Notes: a model not told the origin generated them from the letters alone. 64,000 bases of DNA from Chitinophagales bacterium (GCA_020636575.1 JACJXP010000003.1:62001-126000); one strand, 5' to 3'. Positions 50,776 through 61,085 are shown, counted from the stretch's first letter. Made by a program: numbers and translations.

Positions 50776-53649
50776 CTAAATTCTCTTAGTTATTTCTTTT
50801 CCTGCATAACGAATACGAATACCTTTTCTATCGAATTGCATTGGCGTTGGATGATCAGCATCAATTACTTTAATTATAAAACTTCTTGATTTTATCATGC
50901 CATCATATTGTCCTTTTCTATCTGCAATTGTAAGTGTTCCTTTTTCTTCATCATAACCAAACCTTATTTCGGAAAACCCACCCTTTTCGTAGGCATAGGT
51001 AGTTCCATCATCTTCGTACAATGTAAAAGAACCATCCTTGCCTTTATATACAAATATGATAAGTTCATCATCTGATTTCTCCCCTACATATTGTACCTCT
51101 GGCCCGGTGGGAATAATTGAACCGGCTTTTATAAAAACAGGGACCCTTTCATAAGCTGCATCTGCTTTAATTTTTTGCTCTCCTTCAAAGTATTTACCTG
51201 TATACAGATCATACCATCCTTGCCCGGCAGGCAAATACACATCTCTTTTTTCAGCACCATAAGTATACACCGGGCAAACCATTAGCGAAGGTCCAAAGAG
51301 GAATTGATCACTTACAGATATCGCTTTTTGATCGTACGTAAAATCCATGACCAATCCTCTAAGCATTGTATAATCTTTATGATAAGATAACCCTGCCAAT
51401 GAATAGCTATAAGGCAGTAAGCGATACCTGAGTTTGTTATAATATAACATGCTGTTATATGCGGGATGTCCTTCAGGAGCTATATTAAAGATCTCCCTGA
51501 AAGGGAATTGCCCATGTACCCGAAAAAGCGGCAGGAAACTTCCCCATTGATACCACCGTGTTTGCAACTCTCTCCATTCTTTAAGGTTTGTCTCATCAGG
51601 GTATTCATATCTTCTTTCTACCGCAAACCCGCCAATATCCATTGTCCAGTAAGGCAACCCAGACATTGAGTAATTTAACCCTGCAGTGATCTGTGTTCTC
51701 ATGTCTTCCCATCGGGATGCTACATCTCCACTCCAAACACTTGCAGCATAACGCTGTGATCCTGCAAAAGCAGATCTTGTCAGCAGAAAGACCCGTTTAT
51801 CAGGATCAGTACTTCGTTGCCCTTCATAAATACCTTTTGCATTTAATAATGGATATGCATTTAAAAACTCCGCTGCCGTCCCCAAACCGTTCGGCGACAT
51901 CTGTTCCTTTCTTTTTGCCGGTGTTACATTGGAAAGTATATCCGGTTCGCTGGCATCCATCCACCAGGCATCAATTCCTTTTTTATAAAGTTTGTTATTG
52001 AGCAGATTCCAGAATCCCTTTCTTGCATCCGGATTGAAAACATCATAAAAAGTAGAAACATACCCCTGCCCTACCCAATCTTTTTGCCTGTCGGCAATAT
52101 TTCTTTTATACAGCCATCCTTTATTGTTAAAATGCTTATAGGTATTGATCCCTTCATAAAACTTGGGCCACACTGAGATCATGAAATGTGTTTTGTATGT
52201 ACCGTGCAGTGTTTTGATCATTGCATCCGGTTCAGGGAAACGTTCAGGATCGAATTCCTGGCTACCCCATTCGTTCTCTTTCCAGTAGAACCAGTCCTGC
52301 ACAATATTATCCAGGGGTATTTTTCTTTTTCTAAATTCCGTTACTACATTCAGCAATTCATCCTGTGTTTTATATCGTTCCCTGCTTTGCCAGAAACCCA
52401 TTGCCCACTTTGGGACGATGGGTGCTTTTCCGGTTAACTCCCTATAACCATGAATTACATCATCCATATTTTGTCCGGAAACAAAATAATAATCAATATT
52501 TCTGCCTGCTTCAGATTGAAATTTTATAGTATGCAGATCAGCATCAGGAATTGGTGACAATACTTTAGCACTATAATATGACTCGCCGCCATCAGGGATC
52601 CATTGGATCCTGATCTTGTGCTTAATTCCTTTTTTCATTTGTACCCGGGCTATCCCCGTTCCGGGATTCCATGCCTGGCGCCATTTATCAAAGACCAATT
52701 CACCATCTATCCAGAGTTTTAGATAGCCCCCATAAGAAAACCGTAATGTATGCTCACCTTCTGCATTACTTGCAATACTTCCTTCCCATATTATCATACC
52801 ATTCTGAATGTTGAAATCAGCAGGCAGTTTTGTCTTTGTATCATTTAAGTATGGGTAATCGGGATCAGATTCTGCTTTCTCATACAAAATAGTTTTAGGA
52901 TCATTCCGATCATTATAATAAGTAGCGGTGAGCCACCCCTGATCATTATGTTTATCAAAAAGGATCAATGAAGAAAGCGGTTGATACAACCGGGTATCTC
53001 CCACTTTTGTATAAGAATAATTATTCCAGAGTATTCCATAGTTTTTTGTGGATACCAGGAATGGTATCCCCACTTCAGTATTGTTCTGAAACAACACCAC
53101 TTGCTTGCCCATGTAATTCCATTCATCATCCTGATGCTGCCCTAAACCAAAATAAAAGTCACCCGGAGTAGTTTCAAAGGTTTGCTCCAATTGGCATAAA
53201 GGCGTCCCTTCCAACACAACCTCCCTAATACTTCTGCCTCCATCATTTCTTTCAGCCAAAATTTGAGTGCCGTTTTTATCATAAAAACTTGCGGCACCAG
53301 TGTTTAAACTCACCCTGGCAATAAGTTGAGAAGTTGATAGTTGAATAAAGTCAGCTTTTTCCAGAATCTCCCAGCTTCCTGCACCTTGTGTATTAGTGAC
53401 TACAAGCTCTTCTTTTGCAGCTATCTCTTCTTTTGGAGATGCAGTAACCCGAATCACTTTATCATTGACCATTATTAAGCGAACTACTTTAGCACCATCG
53501 GCTAATTCAGCTGACGGAAAAACAAGAATTCCATCTTTAATTTTCTGAAAAGTTCCTTTCGTTTGTGCGAATGCTGTAGCAGAAATTATAAAAGTGACCC
53601 ACAAGCAAATAAAATGGCAGATCGTATTATGAGCTCTTGTGTTATGCAT
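50776..53649 (-). CDS. GH31 alpha-xylosidase-like enzyme with PA14 insert
   Basis: Signal peptide about 1-29 (ending AFAQ). N-terminal beta-sandwich to about 235, a PA14-type insert at about 240-370 (TLRFSYGGYLKLWIDGELVFDKW), the GH31 barrel from about 385 with nucleophile Asp565 in WWMDASEPD and acid in WSGDVASRWEDM, then C-terminal domains. A PA14 insert at this place is known from the Cellvibrio alpha-xylosidase of xyloglucan breakdown. Presence in a mannan locus suggests either xyloglucan side activity or an alpha-glucosidase role. Length 957 fits the long form. Confidence 0.9.
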   Translation of the reverse strand: MHNTRAHNTICHFICLWVTFIISATAFAQTKGTFQKIKDGILVFPSAELADGAKVVRLIMVNDKVIRVTASPKEEIAAKEELVVTNTQGAGSWEILEKADFIQLSTSQLIARVSLNTGAASFYDKNGTQILAERNDGGRSIREVVLEGTPLCQLEQTFETTPGDFYFGLGQHQDDEWNYMGKQVVLFQNNTEVGIPFLVSTKNYGILWNNYSYTKVGDTRLYQPLSSLILFDKHNDQGWLTATYYNDRNDPKTILYEKAESDPDYPYLNDTKTKLPADFNIQNGMIIWEGSIASNAEGEHTLRFSYGGYLKLWIDGELVFDKWRQAWNPGTGIARVQMKKGIKHKIRIQWIPDGGESYYSAKVLSPIPDADLHTIKFQSEAGRNIDYYFVSGQNMDDVIHGYRELTGKAPIVPKWAMGFWQSRERYKTQDELLNVVTEFRKRKIPLDNIVQDWFYWKENEWGSQEFDPERFPEPDAMIKTLHGTYKTHFMISVWPKFYEGINTYKHFNNKGWLYKRNIADRQKDWVGQGYVSTFYDVFNPDARKGFWNLLNNKLYKKGIDAWWMDASEPDILSNVTPAKRKEQMSPNGLGTAAEFLNAYPLLNAKGIYEGQRSTDPDKRVFLLTRSAFAGSQRYAASVWSGDVASRWEDMRTQITAGLNYSMSGLPYWTMDIGGFAVERRYEYPDETNLKEWRELQTRWYQWGSFLPLFRVHGQFPFREIFNIAPEGHPAYNSMLYYNKLRYRLLPYSYSLAGLSYHKDYTMLRGLVMDFTYDQKAISVSDQFLFGPSLMVCPVYTYGAEKRDVYLPAGQGWYDLYTGKYFEGEQKIKADAAYERVPVFIKAGSIIPTGPEVQYVGEKSDDELIIFVYKGKDGSFTLYEDDGTTYAYEKGGFSEIRFGYDEEKGTLTIADRKGQYDGMIKSRSFIIKVIDADHPTPMQFDRKGIRIRYAGKEITKRI

Positions 53650-53684
53650 AATCTTTAATCCCTGTATTGAAACATCTCAATACA

Positions 53685-55430
53685 TTAATCTTTTTCAATA
53701 ACTATATAAACGGCGCCCCAACCTGGAACAGTAACGTTTACTGCATTACTATTGGTAATAGTAGCTGCATATGCTTTTACATTTGCATAATCTGATGGGC
53801 CACCAGCAACCTGGCCCGGACCTGATCCGTTTACTATCACTTTTCTTGAGAAATCGCCATTATCGTTACTACCAACAAGTGTATACCAATACGCTTTTCC
53901 ACCCGCTGCAAAATTTTTAAACTTTACCTGCAAGTTAGCAGAGCTTGATCCTGTATTTACTAAAGCAACACCAAGCTGCCCGGATGTATAAGATGAAGCG
54001 TACGAGTAAATATTTGAATTACCAGTAACAGTGGATGAAACCAACCTGTCACCCATCATTTTTTGAAAATAATACATATGATAAAATGCAGGACGGGGTG
54101 TCCATTTAGCAACCCCGGGCTCATTTCCCTGGCTGAACATACCATGATCATTACCATTGTCCCAATTGTTAGCCAGATCCCAACGGGCTGTTAAGCCAAA
54201 CTTATTTTTTAGTGACTCGCCCAATACCATTGTAGCATGCAATCCGTTGATATTAGATACCTGTTGCATAGATCCCTGAGAAAAAATGTTCCACTCATCC
54301 AGCACAATTGGCTTAATAGCTAAGCCTGCATTAGATATTTGCTGTTGAACATAATTCATCATTGTTTGTGTAACTGAGAATGGTGTAGCTAATATCTCAC
54401 CCACACTGGCATTTGTTTGGTAAGGAGTATAATAATTATGAACAACATAGAAGTCAGGTGATGACCCGGCTCCGGGTAAAAGGCCCGAATTCCAGTTTAC
54501 TACAGTTGGTGTGGACCAGGATTGAGGCGCCGACTCATACATGACAGCTCCTATGTAGATCGTACTTCCAACTTCCAGGGCGGCTTTACGCATAGAATCA
54601 GCGAATACTTTAAAATGCTGTCCATACAACTGACCCGACACATACTCTGTCTGACCATCCTGGTTTTGTGAAAGATCAATTCTATAACCAGCCTCCCAAT
54701 CCCCATAGTTCTCATTTCCTATTTCCCAATATTTGGTCCGGCCATTATCATACCTTACCCAATCTGCAGCAAGATGAGCTGCCGACGACGCCGGGTTAGT
54801 TCCGGTACCATAGCGGGCATATCCATAGTTGATAGTGATCAATCCTTTGTTACCTGTTTGTTGCAACAGGTTATAATAGTTGTCAACCGACAATGTCCAG
54901 CTTTCTGAATTCTTGCCATACCAATAACCAGCCGGGGTTTTAGTCCCATTTGCACGAACAAGTGAATCAGGGGCATCAGCAGGATTTACATGGTTTTGTG
55001 CATTCCAGAAAAAAACATCACTGATACTTCCGCCGGGAAAACGTATCAGGTTGCCAGTATGCAGATTATTAATATCATTCATCAATGAATTTTCCGTAAC
55101 AATCTGGGTCATCCAAAGATTAGCGTTGTTACTCAAAATAGACCTGGGAATCTTTGTAATTATTGCTGATGGGTTTATTTCTACTATCGGTCCACCTACC
55201 GGAGGTAGTGATGCAGACATTGTTGCAGGAACTGTAAATGTTTTGGGTTGCCAGTCGTTAAGAAAGAAACCAATTGAATTTGCAAGAGGTGGTTCTACAG
55301 GAGGTTCAAATACTGTTGTATCCCCGGGTCCGGGGTTAGGATTAGGGTTTGGATCCGACCCGCTTTTTTTACAAGAAAAAAAAGTACTTACTGCTAATAC
55401 AACAACACAAAAATTAATTATCGTTTTCAT
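53685..55430 (-). CDS. Clan GH-A glycoside hydrolase lipoprotein, family unassigned
   Basis: ATG 55430 gives a lipoprotein signal ending STFFSC (Cys20); the in-frame TTG four codons upstream is less likely. After a proline-rich linker (about 25-50) comes a barrel with GGSISDVFFW, acid/base Glu240 in WEIGNENYGDW and nucleophile Glu379 in VLDEWNIF, then a beta-sandwich (LGVALVNTGSSSANLQV). The arrangement resembles GH51, GH39 and GH79 enzymes but matches none convincingly. An arabinofuranosidase, glucuronidase or a mannan-active enzyme are possible. Surface location is inferred from the lipoprotein signal. Confidence 0.75.
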   Translation of the reverse strand: MKTIINFCVVVLAVSTFFSCKKSGSDPNPNPNPGPGDTTVFEPPVEPPLANSIGFFLNDWQPKTFTVPATMSASLPPVGGPIVEINPSAIITKIPRSILSNNANLWMTQIVTENSLMNDINNLHTGNLIRFPGGSISDVFFWNAQNHVNPADAPDSLVRANGTKTPAGYWYGKNSESWTLSVDNYYNLLQQTGNKGLITINYGYARYGTGTNPASSAAHLAADWVRYDNGRTKYWEIGNENYGDWEAGYRIDLSQNQDGQTEYVSGQLYGQHFKVFADSMRKAALEVGSTIYIGAVMYESAPQSWSTPTVVNWNSGLLPGAGSSPDFYVVHNYYTPYQTNASVGEILATPFSVTQTMMNYVQQQISNAGLAIKPIVLDEWNIFSQGSMQQVSNINGLHATMVLGESLKNKFGLTARWDLANNWDNGNDHGMFSQGNEPGVAKWTPRPAFYHMYYFQKMMGDRLVSSTVTGNSNIYSYASSYTSGQLGVALVNTGSSSANLQVKFKNFAAGGKAYWYTLVGSNDNGDFSRKVIVNGSGPGQVAGGPSDYANVKAYAATITNSNAVNVTVPGWGAVYIVIEKD

Positions 55431-55438
55431 AACCAGGT

Positions 55439-56674
55439 TCAATTATTCATTAAATCAATTCTCTTGATAACTTCTATACATGCTCTTGTGCTATGGTAGG
55501 GACATTTCCAAAAACCAATCTTGTCCTCAGTTTTCATAATTGAATAATCGGCATACACACCCCAAAACCATTCACCATTTTTAGTATCCTTGATATGATC
55601 CTTTATAAAATGCCAGCTGGTGATCGACCTCTTAAGGTATTTATCATCTCTTCTCATCAGGTATAGCTGCATAAAAGCCACCATGGCCTCAGCTTGTGGC
55701 CATGAATGTTTTTCTTTTGTCCAATGATCTGCAACAGGATCAAACTCATGCCAGAGTCCCCCATCCTTATCCATTCCTTCCATAGCGGCATCGCTTATTT
55801 TAACAGCAATCTCCTTATACTTCCCGATCCAGGCTGCATCACCTGAAATTTCTGCACATTCTAATAATAGCCAGGCTGCTTCAATATCATGTCCGAAAGA
55901 AATACCATTTGATCTCACATTCCAGTCTTCATCCATAAAGAGATGGAGGTGCCAGTTCTCCTTATTTATTATGTGATCATGAAATATCGTAAGAAGGTGA
56001 ATGATGCGGTCCTTCAACCGATCATTTTGACAAACCCGGTATAGCGCCGCATAAGCCTCAATAATATGCAGATGGGTATTCATTGTCTTCTTCTCGTTAG
56101 CATCTTTTTCACTCAACCTCAGATCCTCAATTAGTTCCCATCCTCTTGTAAATGCCTCCAGGTAGCCCCCTTTTATATTATCAAAACTGTATTTTTCTAT
56201 ATATTCAAAAAGATCTTTTGCAAAGTGTAAGGCTTGCTGATCCCCTGTAGCCTGATAGTAAGAAGCCATTGCATAAATACAAAAGGCAAGACCATAGATC
56301 TGCTTCTTTCCATCTTTCATTTCTCCTTTATAATCAACAGACCAGTAAACACCACCAAAAGCAGGATCCGCAAAATGTTCAAGTATATACCTGTAACTAC
56401 GATTTGCCATCTCTAAATACTCTTTTCGTCCGTTAAACGAATAGGCAGTTGCAAAACTCCAGAGTATCCGGGCATTCAGCACAAGACCTTTGTCAGCTGT
56501 TTCATCTACCTGATTCTGGTGATCTATTTTTCCGTAAAAACCACCATGTTCAGGATCAGGCGTATACTTCATCCAAAAAGATAAAATATCTTCTAACTCC
56601 TTTTCCAGTTCTTTTCTGAAGTCATTCAACTCAGCATTTCCTGATATTTCTTTTATCTGATTCTCCAGCAACAC
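55439..56674 (-). CDS. Cellobiose/mannobiose 2-epimerase
   Basis: (alpha/alpha)6-barrel epimerase of the AGE family. GGFYGKIDHQ, LNARILWSFATAY, NTHLHIIEAYAALYR, FGHDIEAAWLL and KHSWPQAEAMVAF are the histidine- and arginine-bearing blocks. It would convert beta-1,4-mannobiose to mannosylglucose, the substrate of the adjacent GH130 enzyme, as in the mannan pathway of Bacteroides fragilis. It starts with GTG immediately after the GH130 stop (no gap); the next ATG is too far inside. Cytoplasmic. Confidence 0.93.
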   Translation of the reverse strand: MLLENQIKEISGNAELNDFRKELEKELEDILSFWMKYTPDPEHGGFYGKIDHQNQVDETADKGLVLNARILWSFATAYSFNGRKEYLEMANRSYRYILEHFADPAFGGVYWSVDYKGEMKDGKKQIYGLAFCIYAMASYYQATGDQQALHFAKDLFEYIEKYSFDNIKGGYLEAFTRGWELIEDLRLSEKDANEKKTMNTHLHIIEAYAALYRVCQNDRLKDRIIHLLTIFHDHIINKENWHLHLFMDEDWNVRSNGISFGHDIEAAWLLLECAEISGDAAWIGKYKEIAVKISDAAMEGMDKDGGLWHEFDPVADHWTKEKHSWPQAEAMVAFMQLYLMRRDDKYLKRSITSWHFIKDHIKDTKNGEWFWGVYADYSIMKTEDKIGFWKCPYHSTRACIEVIKRIDLMNN

Positions 56675-57883
56675 TTATTTTTTCAAAGATTTTTTTTCCT
56701 GGTTTACTAATGTATTTACCTGGTTACTCTCAATGATAGCATACAATTTTTTTACCGACTCTGCTGAACTATAACCATCTTCAGGTGTGTTCATCACATA
56801 ATCTATTAACAGATCAATAGTGGTAGTAGCTACATGCATGCGGGTATCTGATGAGGCATAATAAATAAAAACTTTTCCGTCATCATCTAAGATCCATCCA
56901 TTACTGAATAACACATTTGAAACATCACCCACTCTTTCTTCTCCTTCCGGGGCCATGAAATAACCAGCCGGCTTATGAATTATCTTTGTTATGTCTTCCA
57001 AACTGGTCATAAACAGATACAAAACATATCTGAGTCCGGCAGCAGTATTACGAACTCCATGTGCCAGGTGCAACCATCCAAATTGTGTTTTAATAGGCGC
57101 AGGGCCTAATCCGTTCTTCATTTCAGAAATGGTGTGATATGTCCGGTGATCTACGATCACTTCTTCTTCAATTTTTGCAGATTCCATACAGTCTGATAGT
57201 CCAAACCCAATACCGCCACCTTTTCCTGCGCTAATAAAACCGTCTTGTGGCCTTGTGTAAAAACCATATCGTCCGCCAATAAACTCCGGATGCAAAACAA
57301 CATTTCGTTGTTGCGGTGAAGGTGTAACAAGATCGGGTAACCGCTCCCAGTTCACAAGGTCTTTTGTTCTGGCAATACCGCATTGGGCGATCGCTGCTGA
57401 TTGATCAGATTCAGGTGCGTCCGGATCTCTTCTTTCTGTGCAAAACAATCCATAGACCCAGCCATCTTCATGGGATATGAGCCTTATATCATAAATATTC
57501 GTATCCGGCATATCAGTTTCGGGCATTATAATTGGATAATCCCAAAATCTAAAACTATCAATGCCATTAGGGCTTTCCGCTATTGCAAAAAAGGATTTTC
57601 TATCATAACCCTCTACCCTTGCCATTAATAAATAATTTCCATTCCATTTTATAGCCCCTGCATTGAAAACAGCATTGATGCCAAAGCGTTCCAATAGATT
57701 GGGGTTAGTTTGCTGGTTAAGATCATATCGCCATGTAAGTGGTGTATGTTGGGCTGTTAATACCGGGTGCAGATACCTGTGAAAGATACCGTTACCAGGT
57801 TCTACTCTGCTATTCATCCTGTATAGCAGTGCATCATGTTCTTTTTCCAGTACAGCCAATCGCTCAAAATATTTACTATCCAT
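56675..57883 (-). CDS. GH130 4-O-beta-D-mannosyl-D-glucose phosphorylase
   Basis: Five-bladed propeller phosphorylase. Likely general acid Asp132 in [38 protein letters not shown] and [11 protein letters not shown] bind substrate and phosphate. Family 130 subfamily 1 splits mannosylglucose with phosphate to mannose-1-phosphate and glucose, saving one ATP. With the epimerase and symporter this is a complete intracellular mannobiose route. 402 residues is typical. Confidence 0.95.
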   Translation of the reverse strand: MDSKYFERLAVLEKEHDALLYRMNSRVEPGNGIFHRYLHPVLTAQHTPLTWRYDLNQQTNPNLLERFGINAVFNAGAIKWNGNYLLMARVEGYDRKSFFAIAESPNGIDSFRFWDYPIIMPETDMPDTNIYDIRLISHEDGWVYGLFCTERRDPDAPESDQSAAIAQCGIARTKDLVNWERLPDLVTPSPQQRNVVLHPEFIGGRYGFYTRPQDGFISAGKGGGIGFGLSDCMESAKIEEEVIVDHRTYHTISEMKNGLGPAPIKTQFGWLHLAHGVRNTAAGLRYVLYLFMTSLEDITKIIHKPAGYFMAPEGEERVGDVSNVLFSNGWILDDDGKVFIYYASSDTRMHVATTTIDLLIDYVMNTPEDGYSSAESVKKLYAIIESNQVNTLVNQEKKSLKK

Positions 57884-57904
57884 TGTACAACATTTAATAG
57901 TTGA

Positions 57905-59728
57905 TCAATTTTCCAATTTATTCCACCATGTCTTTTTCAAGATCATTATAATAAGGGTCAATATCAGGATTGTAACTACCAATGGCAGCTTCATTGATAA
58001 AACAAAATACATGGGAAGTAGTGTAAGGCAACATTGACCAATGATACCTAATACCACATTGAACATATCTCTTCCAAAATTCTTGTTCGGCTCAAAGGAA
58101 GGATCATCCTTTTGAACTTCGATTAGAACAGGTTTCCAGAAGCCCCAGGGCTTTACAGTTCTATAAAAAGATTTTAATACACTTATATCAGTAGGCTTAC
58201 TTAAATAAGTTCCTGCAACAGATGCAGCCAGAGATATTAAGAAAAGAAGTGGCCAGCTATATAATGGCACTCCTGTAAAAATATAGGGGAAGATAAGTGC
58301 GGCTATAATACCTACAACCATACCCCAGAAAAATCCGCCGGCATTGAAACGCCACCAATGCCATTTTAAAACATTTGCAGCAATATAACCTCCATATAAA
58401 GCTCCCACTATCCACTGAAGGATATCATTCACATTCCCCGCAAAGAAACCCATGACTATGCTTACTAATACCACGAGAATACCTACGAAGTAAGTAATGG
58501 CAGTTACCTTTTTGTCAGAGGCATTCTTGTTTACATATTTAAGATATATGTCATTAACTATATATGCCTGGGCTGCATTTAAAGTACCGGCAAAAGTGCC
58601 AATAAAAGCTGCTAACAATCCTGCCAGTAAAAGACCCATTAATCCTGCTGGCACAAAACTGTTGATTGAGGAAGGAAGGATCCTCTCAAAATCAATACCT
58701 CCCGCTGCAGTACGAAGATCCAACTGATCAAAATACAATAAACCCAATACAGCAAAACCAATGATCATCAGGTACCTCGTTGGCAATAATATTACCGAAA
58801 CAAATCCGCTCATTTTGGCAGCGTCTTTTGGTGACCGTGTTGAAAGCAGTTTCTGCATATCGTAATTCGGCGCTGGTCCCGCCAGGCTAGCCAGCACCCC
58901 TTTGATCAGCATAAGAGTAAAGAACAGGCTGAAAGGTTCAAAGCCGTCGCTTTTGATCTTCTCATTCACATCGGCAATGATCTGACTCCAGTCAAGCCCC
59001 ATATTTTTCCCGAAAAATGGATTGTACCATCCATCGGGAACTGATAAGGTGTGGCCGGAAAGCTCATTCATGGCAATGATCGCAACAGCCACTGCAGCTA
59101 CCGTCATGATCAGGTATTGCACCACATCTGCTAAAACTATGCTGCGCATTCCACCGAGGATCGCATATATAACTGAGATCAATGTAAAAATGATACCGTA
59201 AAAGTGAGGGACATATTCAGGCGCAACTGTAAAAGGTATATATGGCTGAACAGATTCCCATGGTATAAATATTTCAACAAACTTTCCTAACCCTACAAAA
59301 CCATAAGCCAAAAAACCCAGGCAGCTTAAAATGGCGAATGCCACTATGATCCATTGGGCCAGTGATGAATCCTTTTTAGTTCCAAAACGGGTTGTCATCC
59401 ATTCGGCCCCGGTAGTTACATTGGATCTCCGTAGCCATACGGACAGGTACATCATTAAAAAAACCTGGTTAAAAACAGGCCATAGCCAGGGCAACCACAA
59501 ACTTTTCAAACCATATACAAAAGCAAGTGTTACCATCCACATGGTTCCGGAAATATCGAACATGCCCGACGCATTGGACAAACCCAGAAAATACCAGGGC
59601 AGGGATTTTCCGCCAAGCAAATAACTCTCCTTGTTCTGACCGGCTTTTTTCCGTACCACAAACCCTATCGCTATCATAGTAACCAGGTAAGCGATCAATA
59701 CAATAATATCCAGTAAATGTAACTTCAT
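57905..59728 (-). CDS. Sodium:solute symporter for mannan-derived sugar
   Basis: SSS-family inner-membrane protein with thirteen to fourteen hydrophobic segments. ATG 59728 is the likely start; a TTG two codons upstream is in frame. GLSNASGMFDISGTMWM, and GPAPNYDMQ are family sites around the sodium and sugar pathway. Placed beside GH130 and the epimerase, it probably carries mannobiose, as proposed for the similar gene in Bacteroides mannan loci. A strong hairpin lies upstream between it and GH26. Confidence 0.9.
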   Translation of the reverse strand: MKLHLLDIIVLIAYLVTMIAIGFVVRKKAGQNKESYLLGGKSLPWYFLGLSNASGMFDISGTMWMVTLAFVYGLKSLWLPWLWPVFNQVFLMMYLSVWLRRSNVTTGAEWMTTRFGTKKDSSLAQWIIVAFAILSCLGFLAYGFVGLGKFVEIFIPWESVQPYIPFTVAPEYVPHFYGIIFTLISVIYAILGGMRSIVLADVVQYLIMTVAAVAVAIIAMNELSGHTLSVPDGWYNPFFGKNMGLDWSQIIADVNEKIKSDGFEPFSLFFTLMLIKGVLASLAGPAPNYDMQKLLSTRSPKDAAKMSGFVSVILLPTRYLMIIGFAVLGLLYFDQLDLRTAAGGIDFERILPSSINSFVPAGLMGLLLAGLLAAFIGTFAGTLNAAQAYIVNDIYLKYVNKNASDKKVTAITYFVGILVVLVSIVMGFFAGNVNDILQWIVGALYGGYIAANVLKWHWWRFNAGGFFWGMVVGIIAALIFPYIFTGVPLYSWPLLFLISLAASVAGTYLSKPTDISVLKSFYRTVKPWGFWKPVLIEVQKDDPSFEPNKNFGRDMFNVVLGIIGQCCLTLLPMYFVLSMKLPLVVTILILTLIIMILKKTWWNKLEN

Positions 59729-59749
59729 GAACAAACCAGTTTCAAAATA

Positions 59750-59778
59750 GGTTGCCAGTTGCTAAGCAACCGGCAACC
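59750..59778 (-). other. Strong stem-loop between GH26 and symporter genes
   Basis: Nested stems GGTTGCC/GGCAACC and GTTGC/GCAAC with a TAA loop and a single mismatch. On the minus strand it lies about 20 nt before the symporter start, without a following T run, so an RNA-processing or stability element is more likely than a terminator. Confidence 0.5.
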
Positions 59779-59834
59779 ACTGCTTATGCTTGCTACACTA
59801 CACTCACAGGGATTTAACATCCCGGAAATGCAGC

Positions 59835-60983
59835 TCATTTATAAATCTTTTCCTTTAAAAGATCTGTTTGAAATAAGGTTATACTGTCTTTATAAAACTC
59901 CCTAAAATCATTTTCGGATACATCTCCCTTATACGGCACATAGTATTCCAATTCACCATTATTTTTCAACCCGGCATTCCTCCAGCCAAGCACATATGAT
60001 ACTTTATGTTTCTTTAAAACGGGCAAAAATGTTTTTGTCCACCAGGTGCTGTCTGTATTCACTCCGCCAAACTCAGTAAGTGCAGGGACCTTATTCCTTT
60101 TTTTAGCTAAATGCTCCAGGTTTGTAAGCATTGTATCCAGCACTTTTACATATTCTTCGTTATCCATTTCTCTTTGATAGATGTCGAACCCAACCAGGTC
60201 AACCCATTCATCACCGGGATATCTTTCCATATACTCCTCTTCAGAATAAAACTTGTCTGAATTGAAAGCATATAACAGATGATGAATATTCTTCTCATCT
60301 CTCAGATAAGAAACAGTGAATTTCCAAAGCGCCTTAAAATCACTTGCACTGCAATGATCCTTACCCCACCAGAACCAACTTCCATTCCATTCATGAAACG
60401 GGCGGAATATCACCGGTATCAACTGCCCGTCTTCAGCAACCAGGTCATTTACAAAAGCCGCTACCTTATCAAGCCATTCTTTATAAACATCATGCTTTTC
60501 ACCACCTGGCAAGATAGATTCTACCGTTTTAGGATCTGGATCCCAGGCAGATCCCCCATTAAGCGGATTATTTAAATGCCAGCTTATTGTAATTACACTA
60601 CCCATCTCAAATCCCTTTCGGATAAATTCTTTCATCTTATTAAATGGCACACTATCCAGATTAGCAGGAGCATCTATTTCCAGATGCCCAAGTTCCCAAC
60701 CAAAAACTGCGGGATACTCCCCGGTAATATCTTTTACGTCACTCCTGCCATCTTCATACTTCCAGTTTACACCATATGCCAAATCATCCTGGTGTCCAAA
60801 CATGATACCTTTCGACATCAGGTCTTTTAAATGAACATATAAAGTGTTTGCTAAAACTGTTGCATCAGGATCAGATGAACTTATGCTTACTTTCTGATCG
60901 TCCTGTTTGTGCACACATGCAACACTCATACAAACAGATGCAATAAAGACACTTATACTTCGTATTGAATACGATATATTCAA
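59835..60983 (-). CDS. GH26 beta-mannanase lipoprotein
   Basis: Lipoprotein signal with Cys23 (MSVAC). Begins with TTG at 60983, the only start in frame before an upstream stop that leaves room for the signal. Family 26: acid/base Glu198 in RPFHEWNGSWFWWG and nucleophile Glu304 in PALTEFGGV. As the first enzyme behind the surface binding proteins, it is the likely surface endo-mannanase that makes fragments for the SusCD pair. About 45% of its core is recognisably shared with the other GH26 gene. Confidence 0.93.
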   Translation of the reverse strand: MNISYSIRSISVFIASVCMSVACVHKQDDQKVSISSSDPDATVLANTLYVHLKDLMSKGIMFGHQDDLAYGVNWKYEDGRSDVKDITGEYPAVFGWELGHLEIDAPANLDSVPFNKMKEFIRKGFEMGSVITISWHLNNPLNGGSAWDPDPKTVESILPGGEKHDVYKEWLDKVAAFVNDLVAEDGQLIPVIFRPFHEWNGSWFWWGKDHCSASDFKALWKFTVSYLRDEKNIHHLLYAFNSDKFYSEEEYMERYPGDEWVDLVGFDIYQREMDNEEYVKVLDTMLTNLEHLAKKRNKVPALTEFGGVNTDSTWWTKTFLPVLKKHKVSYVLGWRNAGLKNNGELEYYVPYKGDVSENDFREFYKDSITLFQTDLLKEKIYK

Positions 60984-61011
60984 GCTGATTCAGTAAAAAT
61001 TAATGATAAAG

Positions 61012-61052
61012 AAACCCGGTGCCGCAATTTGCAGTATACAGTCACCGGGTTT
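61012..61052 (-). terminator. Long hairpin between SGBP and GH26 genes
   Basis: A perfect 10-bp stem AAACCCGGTG (61012-61021) with CACCGGGTTT (61043-61052), loop of 21 nt. On the minus strand the stem is followed by a T-rich run. It may act as a partial terminator, lowering enzyme expression relative to the binding proteins. Confidence 0.5.
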
Positions 61053-61085
61053 GTATGTTTCTTAAATTCTGAGAATTTCTGTTTA

